Of a stretch of 64,000 bases of DNA, positions 9,096 to 17,830 are shown one piece after another. The DNA is from JAGVSR01 sp033765145 (GTDB lineage Bacteria; Pseudomonadota; Alphaproteobacteria; Rhizobiales; Hyphomicrobiaceae): the NCBI GenBank assembly GCA_033765145.1, contig JANRIH010000044.1, positions 62,001 to 126,000 of the forward strand, in the 5' to 3' direction. The position numbers and the translations under genes are program-made. The notes beneath the pieces were generated by a model that worked only from the letters and a program-made list of their open reading frames with translations, ran no database searches and was not told where the DNA came from. Every line of letters begins with the position of its first letter. Positions within the stretch are counted from its first letter, which is position 1.

Positions 9096-10130
9096 TCAAC
9101 GGGGCTCGACGGCCGGCGCGGGGTTGGTATTCGGCAAGTCCGCGTCCTTTCCGGGTGCGCCGACCAGCGTATCCGGGGCCACAGCGTCGGGTGCATCGGG
9201 TCCTGGGACCTCTTCTCCGATGGCTGACGGCACCGCTTGCGCTCCGCCGGGCGCTGCGAGGAATTCACCATTGTCCGCCGGGCCGGTATCTACGGAAGCG
9301 GGCCTTTCGGTCGAAGGCTCGCCTGCGAACGGTTCTGTCTCGGACCCGAGGACCGGGGGGAGCGGTTCGGCGCGAACCGGCGCGGGGCCGGGCACGGATG
9401 GCGGGGCCTCATTCGCAATTGCGTCGGTCGGGGGCATGGGTTCGGCCGCAAGGGTCGGGTCGGCCGGTGGGACTTCGACCGGGAGGGGCCGCCGGACGAG
9501 TTCGGTCTCGATCGAGATGCGAATTTCGTCAGAGATGTAAGGGATCGTCCGCGACAGTCCCCAGTCGCTACGGCGGATCTGCGTCGCGGCCGAGAACCCG
9601 GCGACGTACTGGCCCGCGAACGTCGGGTTGATCGCCGCCAGCGGATGATCCCCCGCGAACCGCCAGACCACTTCCAAGACGACCGGCTTCGACACGCCGT
9701 TGAATGTCAGCAGACCCGAGACATTCGCCGTCTTGTCGCTCGTCGGCTCTACCGACGTACTCTCGAACCGGATTTCCGGGAACGTGTCGGGGCTGAACCA
9801 CTCGCCCGAGCGAAGCAAGACCTCGTCGAGTTTCTTGACGCCGGTCTGGATGCTCGCGAGCGGAATCGTCGCGGCAATCCGGCTCGCTTCTAGCTTCACC
9901 GGATCGAACTCCAGTACGCCCGAGACGTCCGTAAATCGACCGCTCTGGCGTGAGATGCCCAGATGATCCCAGGTGAAGCGCACTTCGGTGTGCTCGCCGT
10001 CGATGTCGTAGGTGTCGGCCAGGGCGGGCACCGCAGCGAGCAACAGCGCAGCCGCTGCAACCCATCGGACGGTGGTCCGGACGGCGTAGCTGAGCGTCGG
10101 CAGGGTCTCGAATTTCAGTTCCTGAAACAT
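9096..10130 (-). CDS. YceI-family periplasmic protein with long Pro/Ala-rich tail
   Basis: A 344-residue protein. An N-terminal hydrophobic segment (VAAAALLLAAVPALA) ends in a likely signal peptidase site, so export to the periplasm is expected. Residues ~35-205 form a YceI domain (YDIDGEHTEVRFTWDHLG start), a lipocalin-like fold that binds isoprenoid or similar lipids. The last ~130 residues are rich in Pro, Ala and acidic residues and look disordered, which is unusual for the family. I chose the ATG at 10130, though its ribosome site is weak; a longer frame reaches into the repeat cluster and was rejected. Confidence 0.8.
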   Translation of the reverse strand: MFQELKFETLPTLSYAVRTTVRWVAAAALLLAAVPALADTYDIDGEHTEVRFTWDHLGISRQSGRFTDVSGVLEFDPVKLEASRIAATIPLASIQTGVKKLDEVLLRSGEWFSPDTFPEIRFESTSVEPTSDKTANVSGLLTFNGVSKPVVLEVVWRFAGDHPLAAINPTFAGQYVAGFSAATQIRRSDWGLSRTIPYISDEIRISIETELVRRPLPVEVPPADPTLAAEPMPPTDAIANEAPPSVPGPAPVRAEPLPPVLGSETEPFAGEPSTERPASVDTGPADNGEFLAAPGGAQAVPSAIGEEVPGPDAPDAVAPDTLVGAPGKDADLPNTNPAPAVEPR

Positions 10131-10180
10131 GGGAGCAGGTGAGAGCCATACCCATCGGGCGATTTTGCGGCGCAACATCG

Positions 10181-10410
10181 GGTGTCTGACACCGGTGCCG
10201 CATGCGGATGACCCATCGGCGTGCCAGACATCTGTGCCGGACACAGGTGTCTGACACCGCAACGTCCCGCGACACGGCGCCTTACAGACACATTGGTCCC
10301 CGGATATGCGCTTGCGCGCATCCCGGGGTCTTCACCTCTGGCCAACGGTCTCTGCCGGCGCCACCCGACTGGCGCGGGTGTCAGACACGGGTGCCTGACA
10401 CGGGTGTCAG
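10181..10410. repeat. Cluster of GTGTC/GACAC palindromic repeats
   Basis: This fills the 306-bp gap between yceI and the SDR gene, which has no other gene. GGTGTCTGACACC occurs twice as a perfect inverted repeat (10181-10193 and 10246-10258). Related arms occur at 10221-10245 (GTGCCAGACA, GGACACAGG) and at 10376-10410 (GGGTGTCAGACAC, GTGCCTGACAC, GGGTGTCAG). The arrangement resembles REP-type elements mobilised by RAYT transposases, but no such transposase is in the window. Confidence 0.7.
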
Positions 10411-10436
10411 CCTCTCGCTCTAGACGCCCCCTCGCC

Positions 10437-11192
10437 CTAGACCCCGGCCGTCATGCCGCCGTCGACGACGAGTTCGGCGCCGGTCATGTAGGCGCTGTCG
10501 TCGGAGGCCAGGAACAGCGCGGCCTTGGCGATATCGTCGCCCGTGCCGAGACGCTTCAAGAGCGTGCGATCGACGAGCCACTTCTGAAACATCGGGTTCT
10601 TGAGCGCGCGCTCGGTCAGGGCGGTTTCGACGAAGCCCGGCGAGAGCGCGTTCACGCGGATCTTGAACGGGGCATATTCGACGGCGAGCGCGCGCGAAAG
10701 TGCGACGACGGCACCTTTGGTGGCGGAATAGGCGGCGAGTTGGCGAAGTCCCTTCTGCCCCATGATCGAGGCGACGTTGACAAGCGAGGCGCCTTCCGCG
10801 CGCCGCAGCAGTTCGAACGCATCCCGGGCAAGACGGACGATGCCGTCGAGGTTCACTTCACGGATTTTGACCCAATCGGCGTCGGAGAGGTGGCGGAAGT
10901 CCGATCGGACGTTGAGGCCTGCATTGTTGACGAGGACGTCGAGGCGTCCGTGCGCAGCCTCGACCGCCCGCAGGGCTGCTGTGACGTCCTGCCCCTTCGA
11001 GACATCCATGGTCGCGGCCGTCGCGCCGAGCCCGCGGTTCTGAAGGGCAGCCGCGAGGTTCGCGGCGCTCGCTCCGTCGATGTCCGTCACGTAGACGTGG
11101 GCGCCTTCCTCGGCGAAGTGCGTGGCGATGGCGCGGCCTATGCCGTTGCCGGACCCCGTTACGAGGGCGATCTTGTTTTCAAGTCGTTTCAT
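10437..11192 (-). CDS. Short-chain dehydrogenase/reductase (SDR)
   Basis: A 251-residue classical SDR oxidoreductase. It has the NAD(P)-binding TGSGNGIG motif (residues 12-19), an acidic residue after the second strand (TDID) that suggests NAD(H) preference, NNAG, the catalytic Ser in NVASIMGQ and the Tyr-x3-Lys pair in YSATKGA. The end GAELVVDGGMTAGV is typical. Substrate unknown. It follows gor by 30 bp on the same strand and may be the last gene of the rpiA-DUF2059-gor run. Confidence 0.88.
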   Translation of the reverse strand: MKRLENKIALVTGSGNGIGRAIATHFAEEGAHVYVTDIDGASAANLAAALQNRGLGATAATMDVSKGQDVTAALRAVEAAHGRLDVLVNNAGLNVRSDFRHLSDADWVKIREVNLDGIVRLARDAFELLRRAEGASLVNVASIMGQKGLRQLAAYSATKGAVVALSRALAVEYAPFKIRVNALSPGFVETALTERALKNPMFQKWLVDRTLLKRLGTGDDIAKAALFLASDDSAYMTGAELVVDGGMTAGV

Positions 11193-11222
11193 GTCGTGTC
11201 TCGTTTGAGGCGGCGTCTCGCA

Positions 11223-12581
11223 TCAGGAGCGCTTCGTGCGCAGCGTGACCAATTCTTCCGCAGCACTCGGGTGGAGCGCCACGGTCGCGTCGAAATCGGA
11301 TTTTGTGGCGCCGAGTTTCATGGCAATGGCGGCCATTTGGACGATCTCGGCGGCGTCGGGACCGAGGATGTGGCAGCCAGCCACGCGACCGGTTCCCGCA
11401 TCGACGACAAGCTTCATATGCGTGCGTTCGTCGCGTCCGGCGAGGACGTTGCGCATCGGGCGGAAGCGGGTCTCGTAGATGTCGACGGCGCCGAATTTAG
11501 AGCGGGCGGCGGCTTCGGAAAGGCCGACGGTGCCGATCTCGGGCGTCGTGAATACGGCGGTCGGGATCATCGCGTAGTCGACCGTCCAGGGCTTGCCCCC
11601 GAAACGGCTGTCGGCGAAGGCATGACCCTCGCGGATAGCGACGGGGGTCAGGTTCACGCGGTCGGTAACGTCGCCGACGGCGTAGATCGACGGGGCGCTC
11701 GTTTGCGACTGATCGTCGACGATGATCGCTCCGTTCGGGCGGGTCGCGACGCCCACACCTTCGAGCCCGAGGCCCGCGACGTTCGGCGAGCGGCCGATGG
11801 CGAACAGGATCTCCGAGGCTTCGAGACGATGGCCGCCGCGGGTTTTTCCGACGAGGCCGGATGGCGTCCGTTCGATGGACGTGAAGACGTCGTTCATGAC
11901 GAGGCGGATGCCGCGCTTCGCCATCGCATCCATGAGGCCGCTGCGCAGGTCGTCGTCGAAGCCGCGGAGCACGCGGTCGCCACGGTAGATCAACGTTGTT
12001 TCGACACCGAGACCGGCGAAGATCGAGGCGAACTCGACGGCGATATATCCCCCGCCCGCGACCGTGATGCGATCGGGCAGCGCGTCGAGATCGAGCGCCT
12101 CGTTCGAGGAGATGACGTGCTCGATTCCAGGCAAAGCGTCGTCGTAGTTGGGTTTGCCGCCGGTGGCGATCAGAATGTGGGCCGCGGAGAGGGTTTCGCC
12201 GGTCGCGAGTTTCACTGCATTGGGACCGACGATTGCGGCGCGCGCCGCGATCGCTCTGACGCCCGCGCTTTCGAGGCCTTTGCGATAGAGGCCTTCGAGG
12301 CGCGCCGTCTCGGCGTCTTTCGCAGCAATGAGGCGCGGCCAGGAAAATTCGGGCTCGCCGACGTCCCAGCCGAAACCCGCCGCGTCCTCGAAATCGTCCG
12401 CAAAGCGGCTCGCGTAGACGAGCAGTTTTTTCGGTACGCAGCCGCGGATCACGCAGGTGCCGCCGAAGCGGCTTTCCTCGGCGATGGCGACTTTCGCGCC
12501 GTGACCGGCCGCGATGCGTGCCGCGCGCACCCCGCCCGAGCCGCCGCCGATGACAAAGAGATCGAAATCGTGCGCCGCCAT
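11223..12581 (-). CDS. gor: Glutathione-disulfide reductase
   Basis: FAD flavoenzyme that reduces oxidised glutathione with NADPH in the cytoplasm. The 452-residue sequence has the FAD-binding GGGSGGVRAAR, the redox-active disulfide in GGTCVIRGCVPKK, a second nucleotide-binding loop VAGGGYIAVEFA and the C-terminal catalytic LHPSAAEE. The spacing CVIRGC (CxxxxC) is that of the glutathione reductase/lipoamide dehydrogenase family. The gene begins 8 bp after the DUF2059 gene, consistent with cotranscription. Confidence 0.93.
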   Translation of the reverse strand: MAAHDFDLFVIGGGSGGVRAARIAAGHGAKVAIAEESRFGGTCVIRGCVPKKLLVYASRFADDFEDAAGFGWDVGEPEFSWPRLIAAKDAETARLEGLYRKGLESAGVRAIAARAAIVGPNAVKLATGETLSAAHILIATGGKPNYDDALPGIEHVISSNEALDLDALPDRITVAGGGYIAVEFASIFAGLGVETTLIYRGDRVLRGFDDDLRSGLMDAMAKRGIRLVMNDVFTSIERTPSGLVGKTRGGHRLEASEILFAIGRSPNVAGLGLEGVGVATRPNGAIIVDDQSQTSAPSIYAVGDVTDRVNLTPVAIREGHAFADSRFGGKPWTVDYAMIPTAVFTTPEIGTVGLSEAAARSKFGAVDIYETRFRPMRNVLAGRDERTHMKLVVDAGTGRVAGCHILGPDAAEIVQMAAIAMKLGATKSDFDATVALHPSAAEELVTLRTKRS

Positions 12582-12588
12582 GCTTGTG

Positions 12589-13098
12589 TCAGATCTTTAT
12601 GCCGCGCTTTTTCATTTCGTCGCGAATTTCGATTTCGATCTCGGCCCCGAGCTTTTCGCCCCACCGCTGGCCGGCGATCATGCTTTCCTGTGTGATCTTG
12701 GGCTGGCGTTCGACGAACCGCTTGCCGGGTTCGGAACGGAAGAACGCGATCATTGCTGTCATATCCTCGACCGACAGGTTGGCCGCGTAGATCTTGGCGA
12801 TTTCGTCGAGAACTTCGCCCTTGCGCGCGGCGAAGCGCATCAAGAGCCGTTGCATGATGTCGCGAACCTCGGTCTCTTTTCCCGGAGCCATCTGCAGAAA
12901 GAAGGGCTCCATCTGGGCGAACATCGCGGGGAGAACGGCTTCGAACTGCTTGGCCGCGCCGGTCGCCGCGATCAGGTCTTTCGACAAGGCAACGGGATCG
13001 TTCGAGTGGGGTGGAGCATTGGGCTCAGCGGACGCGAGACCTGCGGCAAGTGCTGCGGTTGCGAGCATCACCATCAACGCTTTCGGCAGGATCCTCAT
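12589..13098 (-). CDS. Exported DUF2059 protein
   Basis: A 169-residue protein with an N-terminal signal peptide (MRILPKALMVMLATAALAAG, cleaved near LASA-E). The remainder is a DUF2059 domain, recognised by YAANLSVEDMTAMIAFFRSEPGKRFVERQPKI. Function of the family is unknown; it is probably periplasmic. GGGAGG lies 6 nt upstream of the start. It lies between rpiA and gor on the same strand, an arrangement I recall from other Hyphomicrobiales. Confidence 0.87.
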   Translation of the reverse strand: MRILPKALMVMLATAALAAGLASAEPNAPPHSNDPVALSKDLIAATGAAKQFEAVLPAMFAQMEPFFLQMAPGKETEVRDIMQRLLMRFAARKGEVLDEIAKIYAANLSVEDMTAMIAFFRSEPGKRFVERQPKITQESMIAGQRWGEKLGAEIEIEIRDEMKKRGIKI

Positions 13099-13179
13099 CG
13101 TCGTCCTCCCAGGACTTTCGCGGTCTTCAGGACTTCGGGGCGGAAACTTGCGGGGTCGATCGATCGCGCGCGCCGCGTC

Positions 13180-13905
13180 TCAGACCGCCGCAGCCTCTTC
13201 CCCGTAAGTCGCGGTCAAGACGGTCACACCCGATTGTCCGCCGATGATGGCGATATCGGCGATGCCGAGAAAGAGGCCGTTCTCGACGACGCCGGGGATG
13301 AATTTCAGCGCTTCATCCAGGCTCTCGGGGTCTTCGATCTGGGTGAACGCGCAATCGAAGATGTAATTGGCGCAGTCGGTGAGAAATGGCGTGCCGTCGG
13401 GCTTCACGCGGAGGCGGATGTCGCCGAAACAGGCCGCGTCGGCCGCGAGCATCTCGATCATGTTGCGGGTCGCGGCGAGGCCAAAGGGCACGACCTCGAC
13501 GGGCAGGGCGAACTTGCCGAGCGTCGAGACGACCTTCGCTTCGTCGGCGATCACGATCATGCGGTCGGACGCGCTCGCCACGATCTTCTCGCGAAGGAGG
13601 GCACCACCGCCGCCTTTGATGAGGCGCAACTCACTGTCGATCTCGTCGGCGCCGTCGATCGTGAGGTCGAGGAACGGGACGTCGTCGAGCGTCGTCAGGG
13701 GAATGCCGAGGGAAGCGGCCTGCGCGCGCGTCGCTTCGGATGTCGGCACGCAGACGACGTCGAGACCGGACTTCACGGCCGTGCCGAGGAGCGAAACGAA
13801 ATGCGCGGCTGTCGAACCCGTTCCAAGGCCCAGTTTCATGCCCGGCTCGACGAATGTCAGCGCCTTTTCGGCCGCGGCGCGTTTCATCTCGTCAGGCGTC
13901 ATCAT
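13180..13905 (-). CDS. rpiA: Ribose-5-phosphate isomerase A
   Basis: Interconverts ribose 5-phosphate and ribulose 5-phosphate in the pentose phosphate pathway. 241 residues, with the phosphate-binding LGLGTGSTA, the catalytic region TIDGADEID and the strongly conserved KGGGGALLREKIVA. Two adjacent ATG codons (13905 and 13902) are possible; I used the first. A frame extended to 14019 adds residues unlike the family. Divergent from gph, with 140 bp between them. Confidence 0.94.
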   Translation of the reverse strand: MMTPDEMKRAAAEKALTFVEPGMKLGLGTGSTAAHFVSLLGTAVKSGLDVVCVPTSEATRAQAASLGIPLTTLDDVPFLDLTIDGADEIDSELRLIKGGGGALLREKIVASASDRMIVIADEAKVVSTLGKFALPVEVVPFGLAATRNMIEMLAADAACFGDIRLRVKPDGTPFLTDCANYIFDCAFTQIEDPESLDEALKFIPGVVENGLFLGIADIAIIGGQSGVTVLTATYGEEAAAV

Positions 13906-14045
13906 CCCAGATCCCGAATTTGGCGTTCCAGTCGTGAGCCGGGTTCCTAGCACGGGGCCACGGGCGCGTGCAGCGCGATATTGCTGCTGATTGGCCGCAT
14001 CCGGCAAAACTGACGGCATCGTGTGAGGATGCTATAGGCCGCATC

Positions 14046-14747
14046 ATGCGCGGACTGACAGTCGTTTTCGATCTCGACGGGACTCTCGTCGATACGGCCC
14101 CCGATCTCGTCGGCGCGACCAACCATGCCTTGGCCGACCTCGGTCTCGCGCCGGTCGATGCAGGGACGCTCCGGCCGTGGATCAGCTTCGGGGCGCGGCG
14201 GATGATTGTCGAAGCGTTGGCGGCGCACGGGCGTTCTCTCCCCGATCCCGATGTTGATCGGCTTCTCGATCGGTTCATCGGATACTACGAAGTCAATATC
14301 GCGCGCGAGAGCCGGCCGTACCCGGGCGTGGTCGAAACGGTGGCGATGCTGCGTGACGAGGGTGCGACGCTCGCCGTCTGCACGAACAAGCGTGAAAGTC
14401 TCTCTCGTTTGCTGCTCGATGCGCTGGCGTTGACCCCCCACTTCGCGGGACTTGCCGGGCGGGACACATTCCTGGTCTCGAAGCCGCATCCGGATCATTT
14501 GTACGGTGCGATCCGGCTCGCAGGTGGCGATCCTGGCCGGGCGGTCATGGTCGGAGACAGCGACGTCGATGTCGCGACGGCCAAGGCGGCCGGTATCCCC
14601 GTCGTGGCGGTTTCGTTTGGCTACACTCAGGTGCCGGTTCATGACCTCGCGGCCGATGTGGTCATCGACCACTACCGGGAACTGCCGGCTGCGATCGCCG
14701 GACTTGCCGGCCTCAACCCGATCCTGCGGCCCATCCTGCGGCCATGA
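14046..14747 (+). CDS. gph: Phosphoglycolate phosphatase (HAD family)
   Basis: A 233-residue HAD hydrolase that would dephosphorylate 2-phosphoglycolate. Motif I is VVFDLDGTLVD (catalytic Asp pair), motif II lies in VCTNKRES, motif III is the Lys in SKPHPDHL, and motif IV is GDSDVDVATAKAAG. The cap domain follows motif I, as in the CbbY/Gph subfamily. The ATG at 14046 begins MRGLTVVFDLDG; the longer frame overlapping the promoter region was rejected. Other small phosphosugars are possible substrates. Confidence 0.88.
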   Translation: MRGLTVVFDLDGTLVDTAPDLVGATNHALADLGLAPVDAGTLRPWISFGARRMIVEALAAHGRSLPDPDVDRLLDRFIGYYEVNIARESRPYPGVVETVAMLRDEGATLAVCTNKRESLSRLLLDALALTPHFAGLAGRDTFLVSKPHPDHLYGAIRLAGGDPGRAVMVGDSDVDVATAKAAGIPVVAVSFGYTQVPVHDLAADVVIDHYRELPAAIAGLAGLNPILRPILRP

Positions 14748-14827
14748 CTCGCACGTCCGCGAACGTGTGTGAGGCGAAGTCTTTGTTTTTCTTGCGTAAT
14801 GCTCGGTATGTTTCAACGCTGGCCGGT

Positions 14828-14850
14828 CCTCGCGCGCATCACGCGCGAGG
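14828..14850. terminator. GC-rich hairpin downstream of gph
   Basis: CCTCGCGCG and CGCGCGAGG form a perfect 9-bp stem around a 5-nt loop, 81 nt after the gph stop and upstream of topA. There is no T-run, so a terminator role is inferred from position. Confidence 0.4.
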
Positions 14851-14924
14851 CGGGCGGCCGTTTGACAGGTCCGGCGGCTTCAACCATGTTCCCGCCGCTG
14901 CGCCCATTAGGGATCGCGGTTTTT

Positions 14925-14939
14925 GCAATCTGAGATTGC
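14925..14939. promoter_or_regulatory. Short palindrome upstream of topA
   Basis: GCAATCT-G-AGATTGC is a perfect 7+1+7 inverted repeat about 75 nt before the topA start. It could be an operator or a small hairpin in the leader. The rest of the 266-bp gap shows no gene. Confidence 0.3.
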
Positions 14940-15013
14940 CTGCCTCGCACTTTTCGGCCGGCTGTCCCGCGTGCTTCCGTGCCTGACGCCGCCAACGAAT
15001 TCGAAAGTTCAGG

Positions 15014-17755
15014 ATGAACGTCCTCATCGTGGAATCGGCCGCCAAGGCCAAGACAATCAAGAAGTATCTGGGCGCGGGCTACAAGGTCATCGCGTCTTAC
15101 GGGCATGTGCGCGATCTGCCGGCCAAGGACGGCGCCGTCGAGCCCGACAAAGACTTCGAGATGCACTGGGACGTTGACGACAGCCGGGGCCGCAAGGTCA
15201 TGAAGGAGATCGCGGAAGCGGTCAAAGACGCTGACAAGCTCATTCTCGCAACCGACCCTGATCGGGAAGGGGAAGCGATTTCGTGGCACATTCTGGAGGT
15301 GCTCGGGTCGAAAAAGGTGCTCAAGGGGATCGAGATCGAGCGGGTCGCGTTCAACGCCGTGACCAAGCCCGCGATCCTCAAGGCCCTCGAAGAACCGCGC
15401 GCGATCGACGAGCCTCTGGTTTCGGCTTACCTCGCGCGACGCGCGCTCGACTATCTCGTCGGGTTCACGCTGTCGCCGGTCCTATGGCGGAAACTTCCGG
15501 GTGCCCGGTCCGCGGGCCGCGTGCAGTCGGTCGCGCTGCGCCTCGTCTGCGACCGCGAAGCCGAGATCGAAGCCTTCCGAACGGACGAATACTGGACCAT
15601 CGAGGCCGAACTCGAAACAGCCAAGGGTGAGACATTCCCGGCGCGGCTCGCGGCGATCGCGGGGAAGAGGCTCGACAAGCTCGACATCAAGGACGGCGCG
15701 ACGGCCGAGGCCATCAAGGCCGCGATCGAGAAGGGTCAGTTCCGGGTCACGCGGCTTGAGAAGAAGGCCGTCAAGCGCAATCCCTACGCGCCGTTCGCGA
15801 CCTCGACATTGCAGATGGACGCCTCGCGCAAACTCGGCTTCTCCGCGAAGCAGACGATGCAGATCGCGCAGCGGCTCTATGAGGGCGTCGATATCGGCGG
15901 GGAGACCGCCGGTCTCATCACCTACATGCGAACGGACGGCGTCACGATCGAACCCGGCGCCTTGAACGCGATCCGCGGCCTCATCGCGCGTGAATACTCG
16001 CAGAAATTCGTCGCGCCATTCATCCGCGAATACAAGACCAAGGCCAAGAACGCGCAGGAAGCGCACGAGGCGATCCGCCCGACAGACCCTGCGCGGCGGC
16101 CGAAGGACGTCGCTAAATATCTCGAGAAGGATCAGGCGGCGCTCTACGAACTCATCTGGCGGCGTGCGGTCGCGAGCCAGATGGCGTCGGCCGAACTCGA
16201 ACAGACGAGTGCGGATATCGAGGTTCAGGGCCGCGACGGCAAAGCCTACATGCTGCGCGCGACGGGTTCGGTGGTGAACTTCGAGGGCTTCCTCAAGGTT
16301 TATGAAGAAGGCCGGGACGATCGCGTCCGCACGCTCGACAAGGGCAAGGACGACGCGGCGGACGGCGCGGACGACGACGGCCGGAGACTGCCGCCGCTCG
16401 TCGAAGGCGACCGGGTGACTGATCGCTCGGTCTCGGCCGAGCAGCATTTCACACAACCGCCTCCGCGCTACTCCGAGGCGACCCTCGTCAAGCGCATGGA
16501 AGAGCTCGGCATCGGACGGCCGTCGACCTACGCCTCGACGATGGCAACGCTCGTCGACCGTGAGTACGTCCGGATCGACAAGAAGCGCCTCGTGCCCGAG
16601 GACAAGGGACGCCTCGTCATCGCCTTTCTCGAAAGCTTTTTCCGGAAGTACGTCGAATTCGACTACACGGCGAGCCTCGAAGAAAAGCTCGATCTCATCT
16701 CGGATGCGAAGCTCGACTGGAAGGCGATGCTGCGCGACTTCTGGCGCGAGTTCACAGGTGCCATCGACGACATCAAGGAACTGCGCGTCAGCGACGTCAT
16801 GGAGGCGTTGAACGAGATGCTCGGACCGCACATCTTTCCTGCTAAGGAAGATGGGACGGATCCGCGCCTCTGCCCGAAATGCGGCGCGGGGCGCTTGAGC
16901 CTGAAGCCCAGCAAGTTCGGGCCGTTCATCGGCTGCGGGAATTATCCCGAGTGCAACTACACACGGCAACTCACGGGCGATGCGGAAGGCGGCGGAGACC
17001 GCGAACTCGGTTTCGATCCAGAAACGGGGATGCCCGTCGTCCTGAAGTCGGGCCGGTTCGGGCTCTATCTGCAGCTCGGCGAAGGCGAGGACGGCGAGAA
17101 GCCGAAACGGTCCTCGATTCCGAAGGGTATCGACCCGCAGACGATCGAACTCGAAAAGGCGTTGCAGCTTCTCTCGCTTCCGCGCGAGATCGGGCCGCAT
17201 CCCGACGGGGGTGTGATCATCGCCGGTCTCGGTCGATTTGGACCCTTCGTCGTGCATGAGAACGGCGCGGAAAAGACCTACGCCAATCTTGAGAACATCG
17301 AAGATGTGCTGACGATCGGGCTCAATCGCGCGGTGACTGTCATTGCCGACAAGAAGGCGGGCAAGGGTGCCAGCCGGTTCGGGCGCGGACCGGCGCAGAG
17401 GAAAGTTCTTCGCGATCTCGGCGCGCATCCGGACGGCGATGGCAAGATCGAGATCCTCGACGGCAAGTACGGCGCCTATGTCACGCACAACAAGGTCAAC
17501 GCCACGCTGCCCAAGGGCGTAAAGCCCGAGGACTTGACGGTCGAGCAGGCCGTCGAGTTGCTTCGGGAGCGGGCGGCCAAGGGCGGGGGGAAGAAGCCCG
17601 CGCGCAAGGCCGCCAAGAGCGCCAAGGGCGATGGCGAAGGCTCGGCCAAGCCGGCCTCGAAGTCCGCGCCGAAAAAGGCCACGAGCAAGAAGGCGTCTCC
17701 TGCGAAAAAAGGGTCGCTGCAGTCGAAGAAGAAAGCATCCGCCGATGTGGATTGA
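15014..17755 (+). CDS. topA: DNA topoisomerase I
   Basis: Type IA topoisomerase that relaxes negative supercoils. 913 residues. The Toprim domain is N-terminal (VESAAKAKTI start, acidic cluster ATDPDREGEA). The catalytic Tyr lies in GLITYMRTDGV (about residue 305). One clear zinc-ribbon repeat is present (CPKCGAGRL...GCGNYPEC, about residues 620-655), followed by two further degenerate C-terminal repeats. The last ~60 residues are a Lys/Ala-rich tail that probably binds nucleic acid. The start gives the canonical MNVLIVESAAKAK. Confidence 0.96.
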   Translation: MNVLIVESAAKAKTIKKYLGAGYKVIASYGHVRDLPAKDGAVEPDKDFEMHWDVDDSRGRKVMKEIAEAVKDADKLILATDPDREGEAISWHILEVLGSKKVLKGIEIERVAFNAVTKPAILKALEEPRAIDEPLVSAYLARRALDYLVGFTLSPVLWRKLPGARSAGRVQSVALRLVCDREAEIEAFRTDEYWTIEAELETAKGETFPARLAAIAGKRLDKLDIKDGATAEAIKAAIEKGQFRVTRLEKKAVKRNPYAPFATSTLQMDASRKLGFSAKQTMQIAQRLYEGVDIGGETAGLITYMRTDGVTIEPGALNAIRGLIAREYSQKFVAPFIREYKTKAKNAQEAHEAIRPTDPARRPKDVAKYLEKDQAALYELIWRRAVASQMASAELEQTSADIEVQGRDGKAYMLRATGSVVNFEGFLKVYEEGRDDRVRTLDKGKDDAADGADDDGRRLPPLVEGDRVTDRSVSAEQHFTQPPPRYSEATLVKRMEELGIGRPSTYASTMATLVDREYVRIDKKRLVPEDKGRLVIAFLESFFRKYVEFDYTASLEEKLDLISDAKLDWKAMLRDFWREFTGAIDDIKELRVSDVMEALNEMLGPHIFPAKEDGTDPRLCPKCGAGRLSLKPSKFGPFIGCGNYPECNYTRQLTGDAEGGGDRELGFDPETGMPVVLKSGRFGLYLQLGEGEDGEKPKRSSIPKGIDPQTIELEKALQLLSLPREIGPHPDGGVIIAGLGRFGPFVVHENGAEKTYANLENIEDVLTIGLNRAVTVIADKKAGKGASRFGRGPAQRKVLRDLGAHPDGDGKIEILDGKYGAYVTHNKVNATLPKGVKPEDLTVEQAVELLRERAAKGGGKKPARKAAKSAKGDGEGSAKPASKSAPKKATSKKASPAKKGSLQSKKKASADVD

Positions 17756-17830
17756 CGCGGATGCGACCCCTTGCCGGTCTCACCGAGGATCGACAAGTGG
17801 CGCGGTTCGCGTTGACGACGGGTGCGGTCC

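Noticed and set aside
10221..12695. 824-codon plus-strand open frame over the SDR and gor genes
   Set aside because: Antisense shadow of two clear oxidoreductase genes; begins inside the repeat cluster.
15482..17488. Long open frame on the minus strand (668 codons) opposite topA
   Set aside because: It is fully inside the well-supported topA gene, its translation resembles no family, and such mirror frames are expected in GC-rich coding DNA.
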